From contig NZ_BMNB01000013.1 in the NCBI RefSeq assembly GCF_014646235.1, positions 115,141-179,140 on the forward strand: DNA of 64,000 nt. The letters are read 5' to 3'. The translations under genes and the position numbers were made by a program. Shown piece after piece: positions 50,663 through 59,955 of the stretch (position 1 is its first letter; every line of letters starts with the position of its first letter). The notes below the pieces were generated by a model that searched no databases, was not told the DNA's origin, and worked only from the letters and a program-made list of their open reading frames with translations. Origin of the DNA: Micromonospora sonchi. GTDB taxonomy: Bacteria; Actinomycetota; Actinomycetes; Mycobacteriales; Micromonosporaceae.

Positions 50663-51661
50663 GTGCTCCGAGAGCGGGACGTGGGACACCGGGTCGTGGT
50701 CCGCCGCGTGGTGGGTCTACGCGCCGGTCGCCCGGTGTACTCCGACGCCCTCGGCGAGTTGGTCGAGCTGACCGAGACTTATCTCACGCTGACCACCCGG
50801 CAGGGACGGCTGCGCGTACCGCTGGCCGAGGTGCACCGGGCGAAGCGGGTGCCCGCCGACCGGCGGCCGAGCGTCACCGCCGTCACCGAGCTGGAACTCG
50901 CCGCCGACGAGGCGTGGCCGGCGCCCACCCGGGCCCGGCTCGGCGACTGGCTGCTGCGCGCCGCCGACGGCTGGACGGGTCGCGCCAACTCGGCCCTGCC
51001 CGTCGGCGACCCGGACCGGCCGCTGCCGTCCGCGCTCGACGCGGTCGAGCGCTGGTACGCCGACCGAGGCCAGCCGGCCCTGGTCAACACGCCGCTGCCG
51101 CTGGCCGCGCCGGTCGGCGCCGAACTCGACCGGAGAGGCTGGGACAGCCGCCCCCCGGTGCTGGTGCAGACCATGCCGCTGGCCGCCCTCATCGCCGCGA
51201 CAGGCGGGCCGGCCGACCTCGCGGCGGCGCCGGGTGGGTGGGTGGTCGAGCTGGCCGCCGCGCCGTCGGACGACTGGCTCGCGGTGGCGGCCGGGCGCAA
51301 GGGCGACCTGCCGGAGGCCGCCCGGCACGTGCTCACCGCCGTGGACCAGGTCCGTTTCGCCCACGTGTACGACGGGAGCACGCTCGCCGCCATCGGCCGC
51401 GGCACGGTGACCGGCTCCGGGCGTTGGCTCGGGTTGTGCCTGATCGAGGTGCTGCCCGCCGCACGCCGGCAGGGACTCGCCACCCGGGTGATCCGGGCGC
51501 TCGCCGACTGGGCCGCCGAGGTCGGGGCGACCGACGCGTTCCTCCAGGTGGAACAGCGCAACACGCCCGCCTGCGCCCTCTACCGCAAATTAGGCTTCAC
51601 CACCCACCACACCTACCTCACCCGCATCTCCCCACTCACCCCCGCCCCCTCACCCTGTTGA
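50663..51661 (+). CDS. GNAT family N-acetyltransferase
   Basis: The 332-residue protein has an N-terminal Sm-like beta domain (VVVRRVVGL, SDALGELVELTETYLTL) and a C-terminal GNAT domain with the acetyl-CoA pyrophosphate loop VLPAARRQGLATRVIRAL and ALYRKLGFT. The substrate is unknown. GGGGGGAGG lies 5 nt before the GTG at 50663. Its stop codon TGA is formed by the first bases of a hairpin repeat. It is divergent from fdxA. Confidence 0.88.
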   Translation: MLRERDVGHRVVVRRVVGLRAGRPVYSDALGELVELTETYLTLTTRQGRLRVPLAEVHRAKRVPADRRPSVTAVTELELAADEAWPAPTRARLGDWLLRAADGWTGRANSALPVGDPDRPLPSALDAVERWYADRGQPALVNTPLPLAAPVGAELDRRGWDSRPPVLVQTMPLAALIAATGGPADLAAAPGGWVVELAAAPSDDWLAVAAGRKGDLPEAARHVLTAVDQVRFAHVYDGSTLAAIGRGTVTGSGRWLGLCLIEVLPAARRQGLATRVIRALADWAAEVGATDAFLQVEQRNTPACALYRKLGFTTHHTYLTRISPLTPAPSPC

Positions 51662-51717
51662 TCATGAGGTTAGCGGCAGTTGAGGAGATCAACTTCGCCG
51701 CCAACATCATGATCAAC
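51657..51717. repeat. GTTGATCATGAGG hairpin, complete copy
   Basis: A 21-nt left arm (GTTGATCATGAGGTTAGCG plus GC) pairs with a right arm at 51697-51717 with two mismatches. The loop contains an inner stem AGTTGA/TCAACT. It overlaps the GNAT stop codon and precedes the convergent membrane gene. It probably ends transcription in both directions. The left arm recurs at 63958-63978. Confidence 0.85.
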
Positions 51718-51744
51718 GCGGGTCGGACGCGAGTGGTGGGACGC

Positions 51745-51808
51745 GTGGGGGGTGCGGGGTGCGGGGTGGGGGGTGGGGGGTGGGGTGGGGGGTGGGGGGT
51801 GGGGGGTT
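51745..51808. repeat. G-rich low-complexity tract
   Basis: Runs of four to six G separated by single T or C over 64 nt on the plus strand, reaching into the stop codon of the minus-strand membrane gene. It could form G-quadruplexes. Confidence 0.85.
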
Positions 51809-52271
51809 AGCGGCGGATGATTCGGCGGGGTTTGGTGCCGGCGCCTTCGGCGTAGCGCTTGAGGGCCTGCGAGCGGTGGTCGCGACCGAGCATGGTGAGC
51901 AGGAGGTAGCCCAGGATGGTGCCGGCGCTGGCCGCCAGCAGGTAGAGCACGACCTGCCAGAAGAAGGTCGCGCTGCCGGCGGCGAACGGGCTCTGGCCGA
52001 CCAGCAACGGCCCGACCAGCATGGTCAGCAGGAGCGCCCCGCCGATCGCGCCGGCCACCTCGGCGCCCCACTGGCTCACCGGACGCCGCTGACCCCAGCT
52101 GAAGGCGACCCCGCCCAGGATCAGCCCGATCACCACGAACATCCCGAGCGTCACCCGATCGGCAGCCATCTCGTCACCGTCGAAGGCGAACCGGATGATC
52201 AGCCGGGCGACCACGTTGACCGCGAACAGCGCGATCGCCAGCGCCACGAGCACGCGCCACCGCTGCCCCAT
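51807..52271 (-). CDS. Small four-helix membrane protein A
   Basis: The 154-residue protein has about four transmembrane helices (near 8-28, 41-60, 70-90 and 102-126) and a basic C-terminal tail (LKRYAEGAGTKPRRIIRR). No family is recognised. It is co-directional with the mshB operon, 77 nt downstream of the second membrane protein gene, so it may be the third gene of that unit. Its stop codon TAA lies at the end of a G-rich tract. Confidence 0.7.
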   Translation of the reverse strand: MGQRWRVLVALAIALFAVNVVARLIIRFAFDGDEMAADRVTLGMFVVIGLILGGVAFSWGQRRPVSQWGAEVAGAIGGALLLTMLVGPLLVGQSPFAAGSATFFWQVVLYLLAASAGTILGYLLLTMLGRDHRSQALKRYAEGAGTKPRRIIRR

Positions 52272-52348
52272 CGCACACCTCCCGCCACATTCCCGCCCGG
52301 ATGGCGGGTCTCCTGGCAGGAATATCTACCATCTGGGACGCGACTGCG

Positions 52349-52807
52349 TCAGTACCGGCCGGGACCCGGTGGCGGAGCCACGATGGACCGGAACGCCACC
52401 ACCGCGAAGGTCATCGCGCCGGCCACCACCAGCGTGAGCCCGACCCAGTTGCCGACCAGCAGGACGTCACCCTCGGCGGTCCGGTCGGCGGCGGCCACCA
52501 TGATCACCACCCACGGCAACGCCGGCAGCGCCACCGCCCAGCGGCGACCGACCGTCTCGATGGCGAACCAGCTCAGCGCGATGTTCGCGACCACGGCCAC
52601 CAGCACCGCCACCCCGATCGGGTAGCCGCCGATCCGCAGCGGGGCGAGCAGGAGCTCCAGGACCGCGGTGACCGCCCCGCCGACGACGGCGACCAGCCCG
52701 CCGGCCGACCGCAGCCCGCGGTCGACCAACCGCCGCAGCCGGACCGGCCGGGGCGGCTGCGGGGCCGGCTCCTGCGGGGCGACCGACATCGCGGCGGAGA
52801 GGGTCAC
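52349..52807 (-). CDS. Small four-helix membrane protein B
   Basis: The 152-residue product has an N-terminal Pro-rich segment, then about four hydrophobic helices (from 34 on: [21 protein letters not shown]). It starts with a GTG overlapping the mshB stop by 4 nt (GTGA), which couples its translation to MshB. The fold is unknown. It may form a membrane component linked to mycothiol metabolism, but only the coupling shows this. Confidence 0.75.
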   Translation of the reverse strand: MTLSAAMSVAPQEPAPQPPRPVRLRRLVDRGLRSAGGLVAVVGGAVTAVLELLLAPLRIGGYPIGVAVLVAVVANIALSWFAIETVGRRWAVALPALPWVVIMVAAADRTAEGDVLLVGNWVGLTLVVAGAMTFAVVAFRSIVAPPPGPGRY

Positions 52808-53721
52808 CGCTGGCCGGCCGAGCTGACCGGGCTGCGATCCGGCGCGCCGGCGGAATCCAGCCCGGCGAAAAGGTCCGACTCCCAGCCGTACGGTCCGCTG
52901 CCCGGCCCCTTCGTCCCCTTCGCGAGGGTGAAGTACTCCACCCCCATGAACTCGGCGCCGAAGTTGCCGGCGATCGTGTACAGCCAGGAGTTGGCGGGGA
53001 TCTGGGTGGCGTGCGCGCGCATCGCCGCCTCCTTCGCGGCGTGCTGCTCGGTGGCATCGACGCGCGCCGCGATCTGCTCGTCCGGGGTGCAGAAGGGCAG
53101 CTCGGTCGCGTCGGAGATGCCGGCGAAGGGGTTGTCCGAGGACTCCTCGAAGTGCGACATGCCCGCCTCCAGGACGCTGCGCGGCATCGCCGTCCAGTAG
53201 ACCTTCGTCGGGGCGATCCCCTCGGCGTCGGCCAGCTCGACGGCCCGCATCGCCACCCGGTGCGCCTGGATGTGGTCGGGGTGGCCGTAGAAGCCGTTCT
53301 CGTCGTAGGTGATCACCACCTGCGGGCGTACCTCCCGAATGACCTCCAGCAGGTGGCCGGCGGCCTCGTCGAGGTCGGCCCGCCAGAACGCGCGGGGGTG
53401 CTCGTTGGTGGGCAGCCCCATCATGCCGGAGTCGCGGTAACGGCCGGCGCCGCCGAGGAAACGGTGGTCGGTGACGCCCAGCTCCGCGCAGGCCGCGGCC
53501 AGTTCGGCGACCCGGTACCCGCCGAGCTGGTCGGCCTCGGTGGCGGCGAGCCCGGCCAACTCCGGCACGTGGATCTCGCCCTCCTCACCCAGCGTGCAGG
53601 TGACCAGGGTGACGTGGGCGCCGGCGGCGGCATAGTGGGCCATGGTCGAGCCGGTGCCGATGGACTCGTCGTCGGGATGCGCGTGGACCAGCAGCAGGCG
53701 GCGGTCAGGCAGCGTCGTCAC
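52804..53721 (-). CDS. mshB: MshB: GlcNAc-Ins deacetylase (mycothiol)
   Basis: MshB deacetylates N-acetylglucosaminyl-inositol, the second committed step of mycothiol synthesis. The 305-residue LmbE-type zinc enzyme has [12 protein letters not shown] (His15, Asp18) and the third ligand in [24 protein letters not shown] and [17 protein letters not shown] are also MshB-typical. I use the GTG at 53721; the GTG three codons earlier is possible. It is divergent from the S9 peptidase and drives a coupled membrane protein gene. Confidence 0.95.
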   Translation of the reverse strand: MTTLPDRRLLLVHAHPDDESIGTGSTMAHYAAAGAHVTLVTCTLGEEGEIHVPELAGLAATEADQLGGYRVAELAAACAELGVTDHRFLGGAGRYRDSGMMGLPTNEHPRAFWRADLDEAAGHLLEVIREVRPQVVITYDENGFYGHPDHIQAHRVAMRAVELADAEGIAPTKVYWTAMPRSVLEAGMSHFEESSDNPFAGISDATELPFCTPDEQIAARVDATEQHAAKEAAMRAHATQIPANSWLYTIAGNFGAEFMGVEYFTLAKGTKGPGSGPYGWESDLFAGLDSAGAPDRSPVSSAGQR

Positions 53722-53816
53722 GCAGGTCACTCTAACCGGCGGTTTGCGCCTGTCGGCTCCAACGCGTCCGCGCAGGTCGCTCACATTGCGCTCGACGCCC
53801 GCCTACGATCTGGCCT

Positions 53817-55961
53817 GTGGACTTTCCCGAGCTGGCCGCCCGCACCCGCCGGTTCAGCCACGGGGCGCCGCGCGCCGTCTCCGTGGCCGGCGACGGCGCT
53901 CGGGTGGTCTTTCTGCGTTCCGCCGGACCGGAGGATCCGGCCGACGCCCTCTGGCTGTTGGACGTCGCCACCGGCGAGGAGCAGTTGCTCGCCTGCCCGG
54001 CCACCCTGCTCGGCGCGGACGCCGACCCCGGCGCGCTGAGCCCCGGGGAACGGGCCCGCCGCGAGCGGCTGCGGCTGAACGCCGCCGGCATCGGCTCGTA
54101 CGCCCTCGACGGTGCCGGTCGGGTGGCCGTGTTCGCGCTGGCCGGCCGGCTGTTCCGGGTCGACCTGGTGCACGGCGACGTGATCGAGGTGCCCGCCGCC
54201 GGGCCGGTGCTCGACCCCCGGCCCGACCCCACCGGTCAGCGACTGGCGTACGTCACGGACGCCGCCGAGGGGGTGCGCCGGGGCGAGCTGCGGGTGGTGG
54301 ACGCCGACGGTACCGACACGGTCCTGGCCGGCGAGGACTCCGGGGTCCTCTGGGGGCTGGCCGAGCACATCGCGGCGGAGGAGTTCGGGCGGCACCGCGG
54401 ATACTGGTGGGCGCCGGACGGGCGGTCGGTGCTGGCCGCCCGGGTCGACGAGTCCCGGCTGCCCCGCTGGCACCTGCACGACCCGGCACAGCCGGCCAGC
54501 CCGCCGGTCAGCGTCGCGTACCCGGTGGCGGGTGGTCCGAACGCGCAGGTCAGTCTGCACCTGCTCGACCTCGACGGCGGCTGGGTCGACGTGCACTGGG
54601 ACCGGGAGACCTACCCCTACCTGACCGCCGTGCAGTGGGCCGAGGGTGCCCCGCTGATCACCGTGCTGCGCCGCTCGCAGCAGCACGGCCTGGTGCTGGC
54701 GGTCGATCCCCGCACCGGCGAGACCCAGGTGCACGCCGAACTGGCCGACCCGCGCTGGGTCGATCCGATCCCGGGTACGCCCGCCCACCTGCCCGACGGG
54801 CGGGTACTGGTCGGCGGCGAACTGGCCCACGACGGGTACGACGCGCGGTGCCTCTTCGCCGACGGCACCCTGCTCACCCCGCCCTCACTGTACGTGCGCC
54901 GGGTGGTCGGCCGGCTGTCCGCCGGCACCGGCCCGGCAGACCTGCTGGTCGAGGCCAGCGACGGCGAGCCGAGCGAGCAGCACCTGTACCGGGTACGGAC
55001 CAGCATCGGCGGTGGCGTGGACGCCCGGCGGCTCAGCACCGACGCCGGCTGGCACGTCGCGGCGGTCGGTGGGGACACCCTGGTGGTCGGCAGCGCCTCG
55101 CTCGACCACGCGGGCACCCGGTGGACGGTGTCCCAGGGCGACCGGGAAGTGGGCACCCTGCGGTCGCTGGCCGCCACTCCCGCGTACTCTCCGCTGCCGC
55201 TGCTGGAACGGGTGACCGACCGGCGGCTGCCCTCGGCGGTGCTCTACCCGGACAACCACGTGACCGGCCGGCGGCTGCCGGTGCTGCTGGACGTCTATGG
55301 CGGGCCGGGCCACCAGGAGGTGGTCGCCGCGCGGGCGGCCTGGCTGGAACGGCAGTGGTGGGCCGACGCCGGCTTCGCCGTGGTGGTGATCGACAACCGG
55401 GGCACGCCGGGCATCGCGCCCTCCTACGAGAAGGCCATCCATCGGCGGGTCGCCGACGTGATCCTGCTCGACCAGGTCGACGCGCTGCACGCGCTCGCCG
55501 ACAAGCACCCGGACCTGGACCTCGGCCGGGTCGCCGTACGCGGCTGGTCGTTCGGCGGCTGGCTGGCCGGGCTCGCGGTGCTGCGCCACCCGGAGCTGTT
55601 CCGCTGCGGGATCGCCGGGGCGCCGGTCACCGACTGGGCGCTGTACGACACCGCGTACACCGAGCGTTACCTGGGCCTGCCGGCCGACGGCGAGGACATC
55701 TACGCGCACCACTCGCTGCTGGAACTGGCCGCCGAGCCGGTCACCGACCCGGCGCAGGCCCGGCCGCTGCTGCTGGTGCACGGCATGGTCGACGACAACG
55801 TGGTGGCGGCGCACACGCTGCGCCTGTCGGCGGCGCTGCTGGCCACCGGCCGGCCACACTCGGTGCTGCCGCTGACCGGTGCCACCCACATGGCCGCCGG
55901 CGGCCTCACCGAACGTCTCCTCCGCCTGGAACTCGCCTTCCTCCGCACCCACCTGGGGTGA
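53817..55961 (+). CDS. S9 (prolyl oligopeptidase-type) peptidase
   Basis: The 714-residue soluble enzyme has an N-terminal beta-propeller (residues about 30-440, DPP-IV-like) and a C-terminal alpha/beta-hydrolase domain. The catalytic Ser is in RGWSFGGWLAG, Asp in VHGMVDDNVV and His in GATHMAAGG. The propeller limits access to oligopeptides. It starts with GTG, and no signal peptide is seen. Its stop is followed directly by a dispersed palindrome cluster. It is divergent from mshB. Confidence 0.92.
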   Translation: MDFPELAARTRRFSHGAPRAVSVAGDGARVVFLRSAGPEDPADALWLLDVATGEEQLLACPATLLGADADPGALSPGERARRERLRLNAAGIGSYALDGAGRVAVFALAGRLFRVDLVHGDVIEVPAAGPVLDPRPDPTGQRLAYVTDAAEGVRRGELRVVDADGTDTVLAGEDSGVLWGLAEHIAAEEFGRHRGYWWAPDGRSVLAARVDESRLPRWHLHDPAQPASPPVSVAYPVAGGPNAQVSLHLLDLDGGWVDVHWDRETYPYLTAVQWAEGAPLITVLRRSQQHGLVLAVDPRTGETQVHAELADPRWVDPIPGTPAHLPDGRVLVGGELAHDGYDARCLFADGTLLTPPSLYVRRVVGRLSAGTGPADLLVEASDGEPSEQHLYRVRTSIGGGVDARRLSTDAGWHVAAVGGDTLVVGSASLDHAGTRWTVSQGDREVGTLRSLAATPAYSPLPLLERVTDRRLPSAVLYPDNHVTGRRLPVLLDVYGGPGHQEVVAARAAWLERQWWADAGFAVVVIDNRGTPGIAPSYEKAIHRRVADVILLDQVDALHALADKHPDLDLGRVAVRGWSFGGWLAGLAVLRHPELFRCGIAGAPVTDWALYDTAYTERYLGLPADGEDIYAHHSLLELAAEPVTDPAQARPLLLVHGMVDDNVVAAHTLRLSAALLATGRPHSVLPLTGATHMAAGGLTERLLRLELAFLRTHLG

Positions 55962-56044
55962 AAGGAAGGGCCCCCTATTAACGCCTCGTGCATAGGAGGG
56001 GCCCCTTATTAACAGATGCCTGTTAATAAGGGGCCCCTCCTTAC
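55959..56044. repeat. Paired-palindrome dispersed element, compound copy 6
   Basis: A full two-palindrome unit with core TAACGCCTCGTGCATA is joined to a third arm in inverted orientation. 55994-56015 and 56020-56041 form a perfect 22-bp inverted repeat with the loop ATGC. It lies directly on the S9 stop codon and separates it from the Uma2 gene on the same strand. Confidence 0.9.
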
Positions 56045-56125
56045 CTCCCAACGCCGTCGCACCATGGGTGCGAGCATGGGTACGGCGACGTAGGCAGAAT
56101 CCCGGCGGTACGAGCGGAGGTGACC

Positions 56126-56674
56126 ATGACCGTGGCGGTGTTCGACCACGAAGGCCCGTGGACCGAGGAGGAGTACCTCGCCCTCGGCGAGACCTCCCAG
56201 CGAGTTGAACTCTTCGACGGGAGCCTGCACGTGACACCCGCCCCCACCCCACGCCACCAGCGGATCTCCCGCAAACTGGGCAACATCCTGGAGGCTGCCG
56301 CCGAGCCCGTCGGGCTGGAATTGCTGGAGGCGGTCAACGTCCGGCTCCGGCCGGGACGCGTGCCGATCCCGGATCTGGTCGTCACCGTTCCCGTCGACCT
56401 GGACAACCCGTACATCGAGGCGGCCGACGTCCGGCTGGTGTGCGAGATCATCTCGTCGAGCAACGCCGCCACGGACAGGGTGCTCAAGATGCACTACTAC
56501 GCGGCCGCAGGCATCGAGTGGTACCTGCTGGTCGAGCAGGGTGCCGGCGAACTTCGCCTGTACCGCCGACAATTCGGCCACTACAAGGAAGCGCAGGCAG
56601 TCAAGCGGGGCGAGGTGTTGGAACTACGGTCGCCGGTCCGGGCGACGATCCGGCCGGAGGATCTCGTCCCCTGA
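56126..56674 (+). CDS. Uma2-family PD-(D/E)XK nuclease-like protein
   Basis: The 182-residue protein has the Uma2 (DUF820) fold: TEEEYLALGET...RVELFDGSLHVTPAPTPRHQ, IPDLVVTV, CEIISSSNAATD and RVLKMHYYAAAGIEWYLLV. The putative active site is Asp in PDL, Glu in CEI and Lys in LKMHYY. Members are common in actinobacteria and cyanobacteria and their role is unknown. GGAGG lies 5 nt before the ATG at 56126. It is a single-gene unit between the S9 peptidase and tldD. Confidence 0.9.
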   Translation: MTVAVFDHEGPWTEEEYLALGETSQRVELFDGSLHVTPAPTPRHQRISRKLGNILEAAAEPVGLELLEAVNVRLRPGRVPIPDLVVTVPVDLDNPYIEAADVRLVCEIISSSNAATDRVLKMHYYAAAGIEWYLLVEQGAGELRLYRRQFGHYKEAQAVKRGEVLELRSPVRATIRPEDLVP

Positions 56675-56753
56675 CGAATGTCGGTCCGTTCGCTTAGGGT
56701 CGGGCCATGGTGGAGCGGCAGCGAGCGGAACCCGGGCACTGTGGAGCGCCGGC

Positions 56754-58190
56754 GTGAGCGAGTTCGATGTGGCGGGCGCCGCGGTGCAGGCGGCGCTGGA
56801 CGCGGGCGCCCGGTACGCCGACGCCCGGGTGATGCACCGACGCTACGAGTCGATGTCGGCCCGCAACGGCGACGTCGAGGAACTCACCCAGGACGAGAGC
56901 CTCGGGCTGGGCGTACGCGCACTGGTCGGCTCCAGCTGGGGTTTCCAGGCCGTATCGGAGCTTTCCGCGCGGGCCGCGCGCGACGCCGGCCACCGGGCCG
57001 CTCGCACCGCCGCGGCCAGCGGCCTGGTCCCCGGCCCGGCGGTCGACCTGATCGACTCCACGCCGACCACGGCGAGTTGGTCCTCGGCCTGCGAGGTCGA
57101 CCCGCTCGGTGTCTCGCTGTCCACCAAGGGCGATCTGCTGGTGGCCGCCACCGGCACGATGACCGAGCACGGCGCCGACCTCACCGAGGGCCTCTACCAG
57201 ATCTGGGACACCGCGAAGTGGTTCGTCTCCAGCGAGGGGCACCGCATCGACCAGCGCATCCGCGAGTGCGGGGCCGGCATCTCGGCCACCTCGATCGGCG
57301 ACGGCGAGACCCAGCGGCGATCCTGGCCCAGCTACCGCGGCCAGTACGGCACCACCGGCTGGGAGCTGGTCGACTCGCTCGACCTGACCGCCCACGCCGC
57401 ACGCATCGCCGAGGAGTCGCGGGCGCTGCTCACCGCGCCGCTCTGCCCCACCGGCGAGACCGATCTGATCCTCGGCGGCGAGCAGTTGGCGTTGCAGATC
57501 CACGAGTCGGTCGGGCACGCCATCGAGTTGGATCGCATCCTCGGCTGGGAGGCCGCCTTCGCCGGCACCTCCTGGCTGGATCTCACCCAGTTGGGCTCGC
57601 TGCGCTACGGCTCCGAGCTGATGAACATCACCATCGACCCGACCATCCCGGGTGCGTTGGGCAGCTTCGGCTACGACGACGAGGGCTCGCCGGCGGTCAA
57701 ACGCGACGCGGTGCGCGCCGGGCGGTGGGTGGGCGTGCTGGCCGGGCGGGATTCGGCCGCCGTCGCGGGCCTGGACTACGGCGGCAGCGTACGCTCCGAC
57801 GGCTGGGCACGGCTGCCGATGGTGCGGATGACCAACGTCGGCCTGGAGCCCGGCCCGCACACGTTGGAGGAGATCGTCGCCGCCACCGACGAGGGGGTGC
57901 TGATGGACGTCAACCGCTCCTGGTCCATCGACGACAAACGGCTGAACTTCCAGTTCGGCTGCGAGATCGGGTGGGAGATCCGCAACGGCCGACGGGGGCG
58001 GATGCTGCGCAACCCGACCTACACCGGCATCGGGCCGCTCTTCTGGCGCTCGATGGACATGCTCTCCGCCGAGATCGTCTCCTGGGGCACGCCGAACTGC
58101 GGCAAGGGCCAGCCCGGCCAGATCGGGCACACCGGGCACCCGGCCGCGCCGGCCCGGTTCCGCAACGTCCGGGTGGGGGTGCGGGCGTGA
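56754..58190 (+). CDS. tldD: TldD-type metalloprotease subunit
   Basis: The 478-residue protein carries the TldD zinc motif HEXXXH (HESVGHAIELDR), and GLEPGPHTLEEIVAATDEGVLM is a conserved loop. TldD forms the catalytic subunit of the TldD/TldE protease, which cleaves peptides threaded into its chamber and matures some ribosomally made peptides. I chose the GTG at 56754, which has GGAG 8 nt upstream; longer frames run into the Uma2 gene. It overlaps tldE by 4 nt (GTGA). Confidence 0.95.
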   Translation: MSEFDVAGAAVQAALDAGARYADARVMHRRYESMSARNGDVEELTQDESLGLGVRALVGSSWGFQAVSELSARAARDAGHRAARTAAASGLVPGPAVDLIDSTPTTASWSSACEVDPLGVSLSTKGDLLVAATGTMTEHGADLTEGLYQIWDTAKWFVSSEGHRIDQRIRECGAGISATSIGDGETQRRSWPSYRGQYGTTGWELVDSLDLTAHAARIAEESRALLTAPLCPTGETDLILGGEQLALQIHESVGHAIELDRILGWEAAFAGTSWLDLTQLGSLRYGSELMNITIDPTIPGALGSFGYDDEGSPAVKRDAVRAGRWVGVLAGRDSAAVAGLDYGGSVRSDGWARLPMVRMTNVGLEPGPHTLEEIVAATDEGVLMDVNRSWSIDDKRLNFQFGCEIGWEIRNGRRGRMLRNPTYTGIGPLFWRSMDMLSAEIVSWGTPNCGKGQPGQIGHTGHPAAPARFRNVRVGVRA

Positions 58191-59698
58191 CCGCCGCCGA
58201 CGGGGCCGAGTTGGACGTCGCCGGTCAGGTGGTGGAGCTGGTCACCCGTCTGGCCGGGCCGGGCGCGCAGGCCGAGGTGCTGGTGACCCGGTCCGAGCTG
58301 GCGTTGACCCGGTTCGCCAACTCCGCGATCCACCAGAACGTCGCCGAGTCCGCCAGCGAGATCCAGTTGCGCGTACACCTCGACGGGCGTACCGCCGCCG
58401 GCAGCGCGCACGGCGCTGTCCCCGACGACCTGCGCGCGCTGGTGGAGCGGGTGTTGGCGATGGCCCGGTTCGCCCCGCCCGACCCGGCCTGGCCCGGTCT
58501 CACCCCGCCCGCGCCGGTGGCCGCCTCGCCGGAGTGGGACGCGGCCACCGGGTACGCCGGGCCGGACGAACGGGCCGCCCTGGTCCGGGCGTTCGTCGAC
58601 GCGGCCGGCGGGCTGGAGACCGCCGGCTACTGCCGCACGGCGCTGCGCGCGACCGGGTTCGCGAACTCGGCGGGGCACGCGGCGCAGGGGTACGCGGCCG
58701 AGGCGGCGATGGACGGGATCGCCCGGGTCGGTGGCGCGGACGGCACGGCCCGGCGCTGGGTCGACCGACTGGCCGATCTCGACGGCGCCGAGTTGGGGCG
58801 CCGGGCCGCGGCGAAGGCTCGGGCCGCGGCCGACCCGGTGGAGCTGCCGCCCGGGCGGTACCCGGTGGTCCTGGAGCCGGCCGCCGTGGCGGACCTGCTG
58901 GAGAACCTGGCCTGGTACGGCTTCAACGGCAAGCGGTACGCCGAGCGGCAGTCGTTCGCGGAGCCCGGCGTGGCCCAGCTCGATCGGGCGGTGACCCTGG
59001 TCGACGACCCGTTGGGCGTTTCCGGGCTGCCGTTCGACCTGGAGGGCACCCCGGCTCGGGCGCTGACCCTGGTGGACGCGGGCACCACGACCGCTGTGGT
59101 GCACGACCGGCGCAGCGCCGCCGAGTCCGGCGGCGAGTCGACCGGTCACGCCCGGGCCGGCAGCGCCACCTTCGGCCCGATTCCGCGCAATCTGCGCCTC
59201 GTCCCGTCCGGCACGGCCGGAACGGCCAGCACCAAGGGCGCGGGCGGCACGAACGCGGCCGGCGACGCGACGGGCACCAGAGGCGCGGCCGGCAACACGA
59301 CCGGCGCCAGAGGCGCGGGGGGCGACGCGGGCGGGCCGGGCCGGGTGGACCCGTTGGCCGGCGCGGTGACCGATGCGGACACTGCCGCCCTGGTCTCCCG
59401 GATGGAGCGCGGCCTGCTGGTCAGCGACCTCTGGTACACCCGGGTGCTCGAACCGAAGCGCCTGGTGGTCACCGGTCTGACCCGCAACGGCGTCTGGTTG
59501 GTGGAGGACGGTCGGGTGACCCGGGCGGTACGCGACCTGCGGTTCACCGAGTCGTACCCGCGGGCGCTCGGGCCGGGCGCGGTGCTGGAGGTGGGCCGGC
59601 GTTCGGTCCGCCTACCGGATCGCTGGGACGGTGCCTGGTGGGAGGCGCCGTCGCTGCGGCTGGCCTCCTGGAATTTCACCGGCGGCGCGTCCGGCTGA
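58187..59698 (+). CDS. tldE: TldE-type protease partner with inserted linker
   Basis: The 503-residue TldE (PmbA-like) protein lacks the HEXXXH motif, as usual for the non-catalytic partner. ALTRFANSAIHQN and TTTAVVHDRRSA are typical. A Gly/Ala/Thr-rich low-complexity stretch (about residues 342-386, encoded near 59212-59344) interrupts the domain before ALVSRMERGLLVSDLWYTR. That is unusual against the family and may be a repeat expansion forming a flexible loop. It is translationally coupled to tldD. Confidence 0.93.
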   Translation: MTAADGAELDVAGQVVELVTRLAGPGAQAEVLVTRSELALTRFANSAIHQNVAESASEIQLRVHLDGRTAAGSAHGAVPDDLRALVERVLAMARFAPPDPAWPGLTPPAPVAASPEWDAATGYAGPDERAALVRAFVDAAGGLETAGYCRTALRATGFANSAGHAAQGYAAEAAMDGIARVGGADGTARRWVDRLADLDGAELGRRAAAKARAAADPVELPPGRYPVVLEPAAVADLLENLAWYGFNGKRYAERQSFAEPGVAQLDRAVTLVDDPLGVSGLPFDLEGTPARALTLVDAGTTTAVVHDRRSAAESGGESTGHARAGSATFGPIPRNLRLVPSGTAGTASTKGAGGTNAAGDATGTRGAAGNTTGARGAGGDAGGPGRVDPLAGAVTDADTAALVSRMERGLLVSDLWYTRVLEPKRLVVTGLTRNGVWLVEDGRVTRAVRDLRFTESYPRALGPGAVLEVGRRSVRLPDRWDGAWWEAPSLRLASWNFTGGASG

Positions 59699-59955
59699 CC
59701 GCTGGTCGATCTTTTCCGTACGCTCACATCATGATCTTGACGGGAGGCTTTCCAAAGGGCGGGACACACGGGACACTGCCTTGCGCGGACGGCCCGCCTA
59801 GATCGGCGTAACGTGTGTCACTTAGCTGCTCCGGTACGCCCGGCGCGGTCGTTGGTGTGCGCGTGACCCGGCAAGCGGGCGGTGGTTCGCCGGTCCGCAT
59901 GCCGGCCGGTAGTGTTCCGCCGCCCGTTGAGGGCCCCGTCAGGGAGACGACACGA

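Noticed and set aside
3861..56044. CRISPR repeats
   Set aside because: The palindromic copies are single and kilobases apart, with no regular spacers or cas genes.
56126..59698. Peptide-maturation cluster around TldD/TldE
   Set aside because: TldD/E can mature peptides, but no precursor or modifying enzyme lies nearby; treated as housekeeping.
59699..59955. Operator and promoter ahead of the sdh operon
   Set aside because: TTGACG and GTGTGTCAC were considered, but no spacing or symmetry is convincing.
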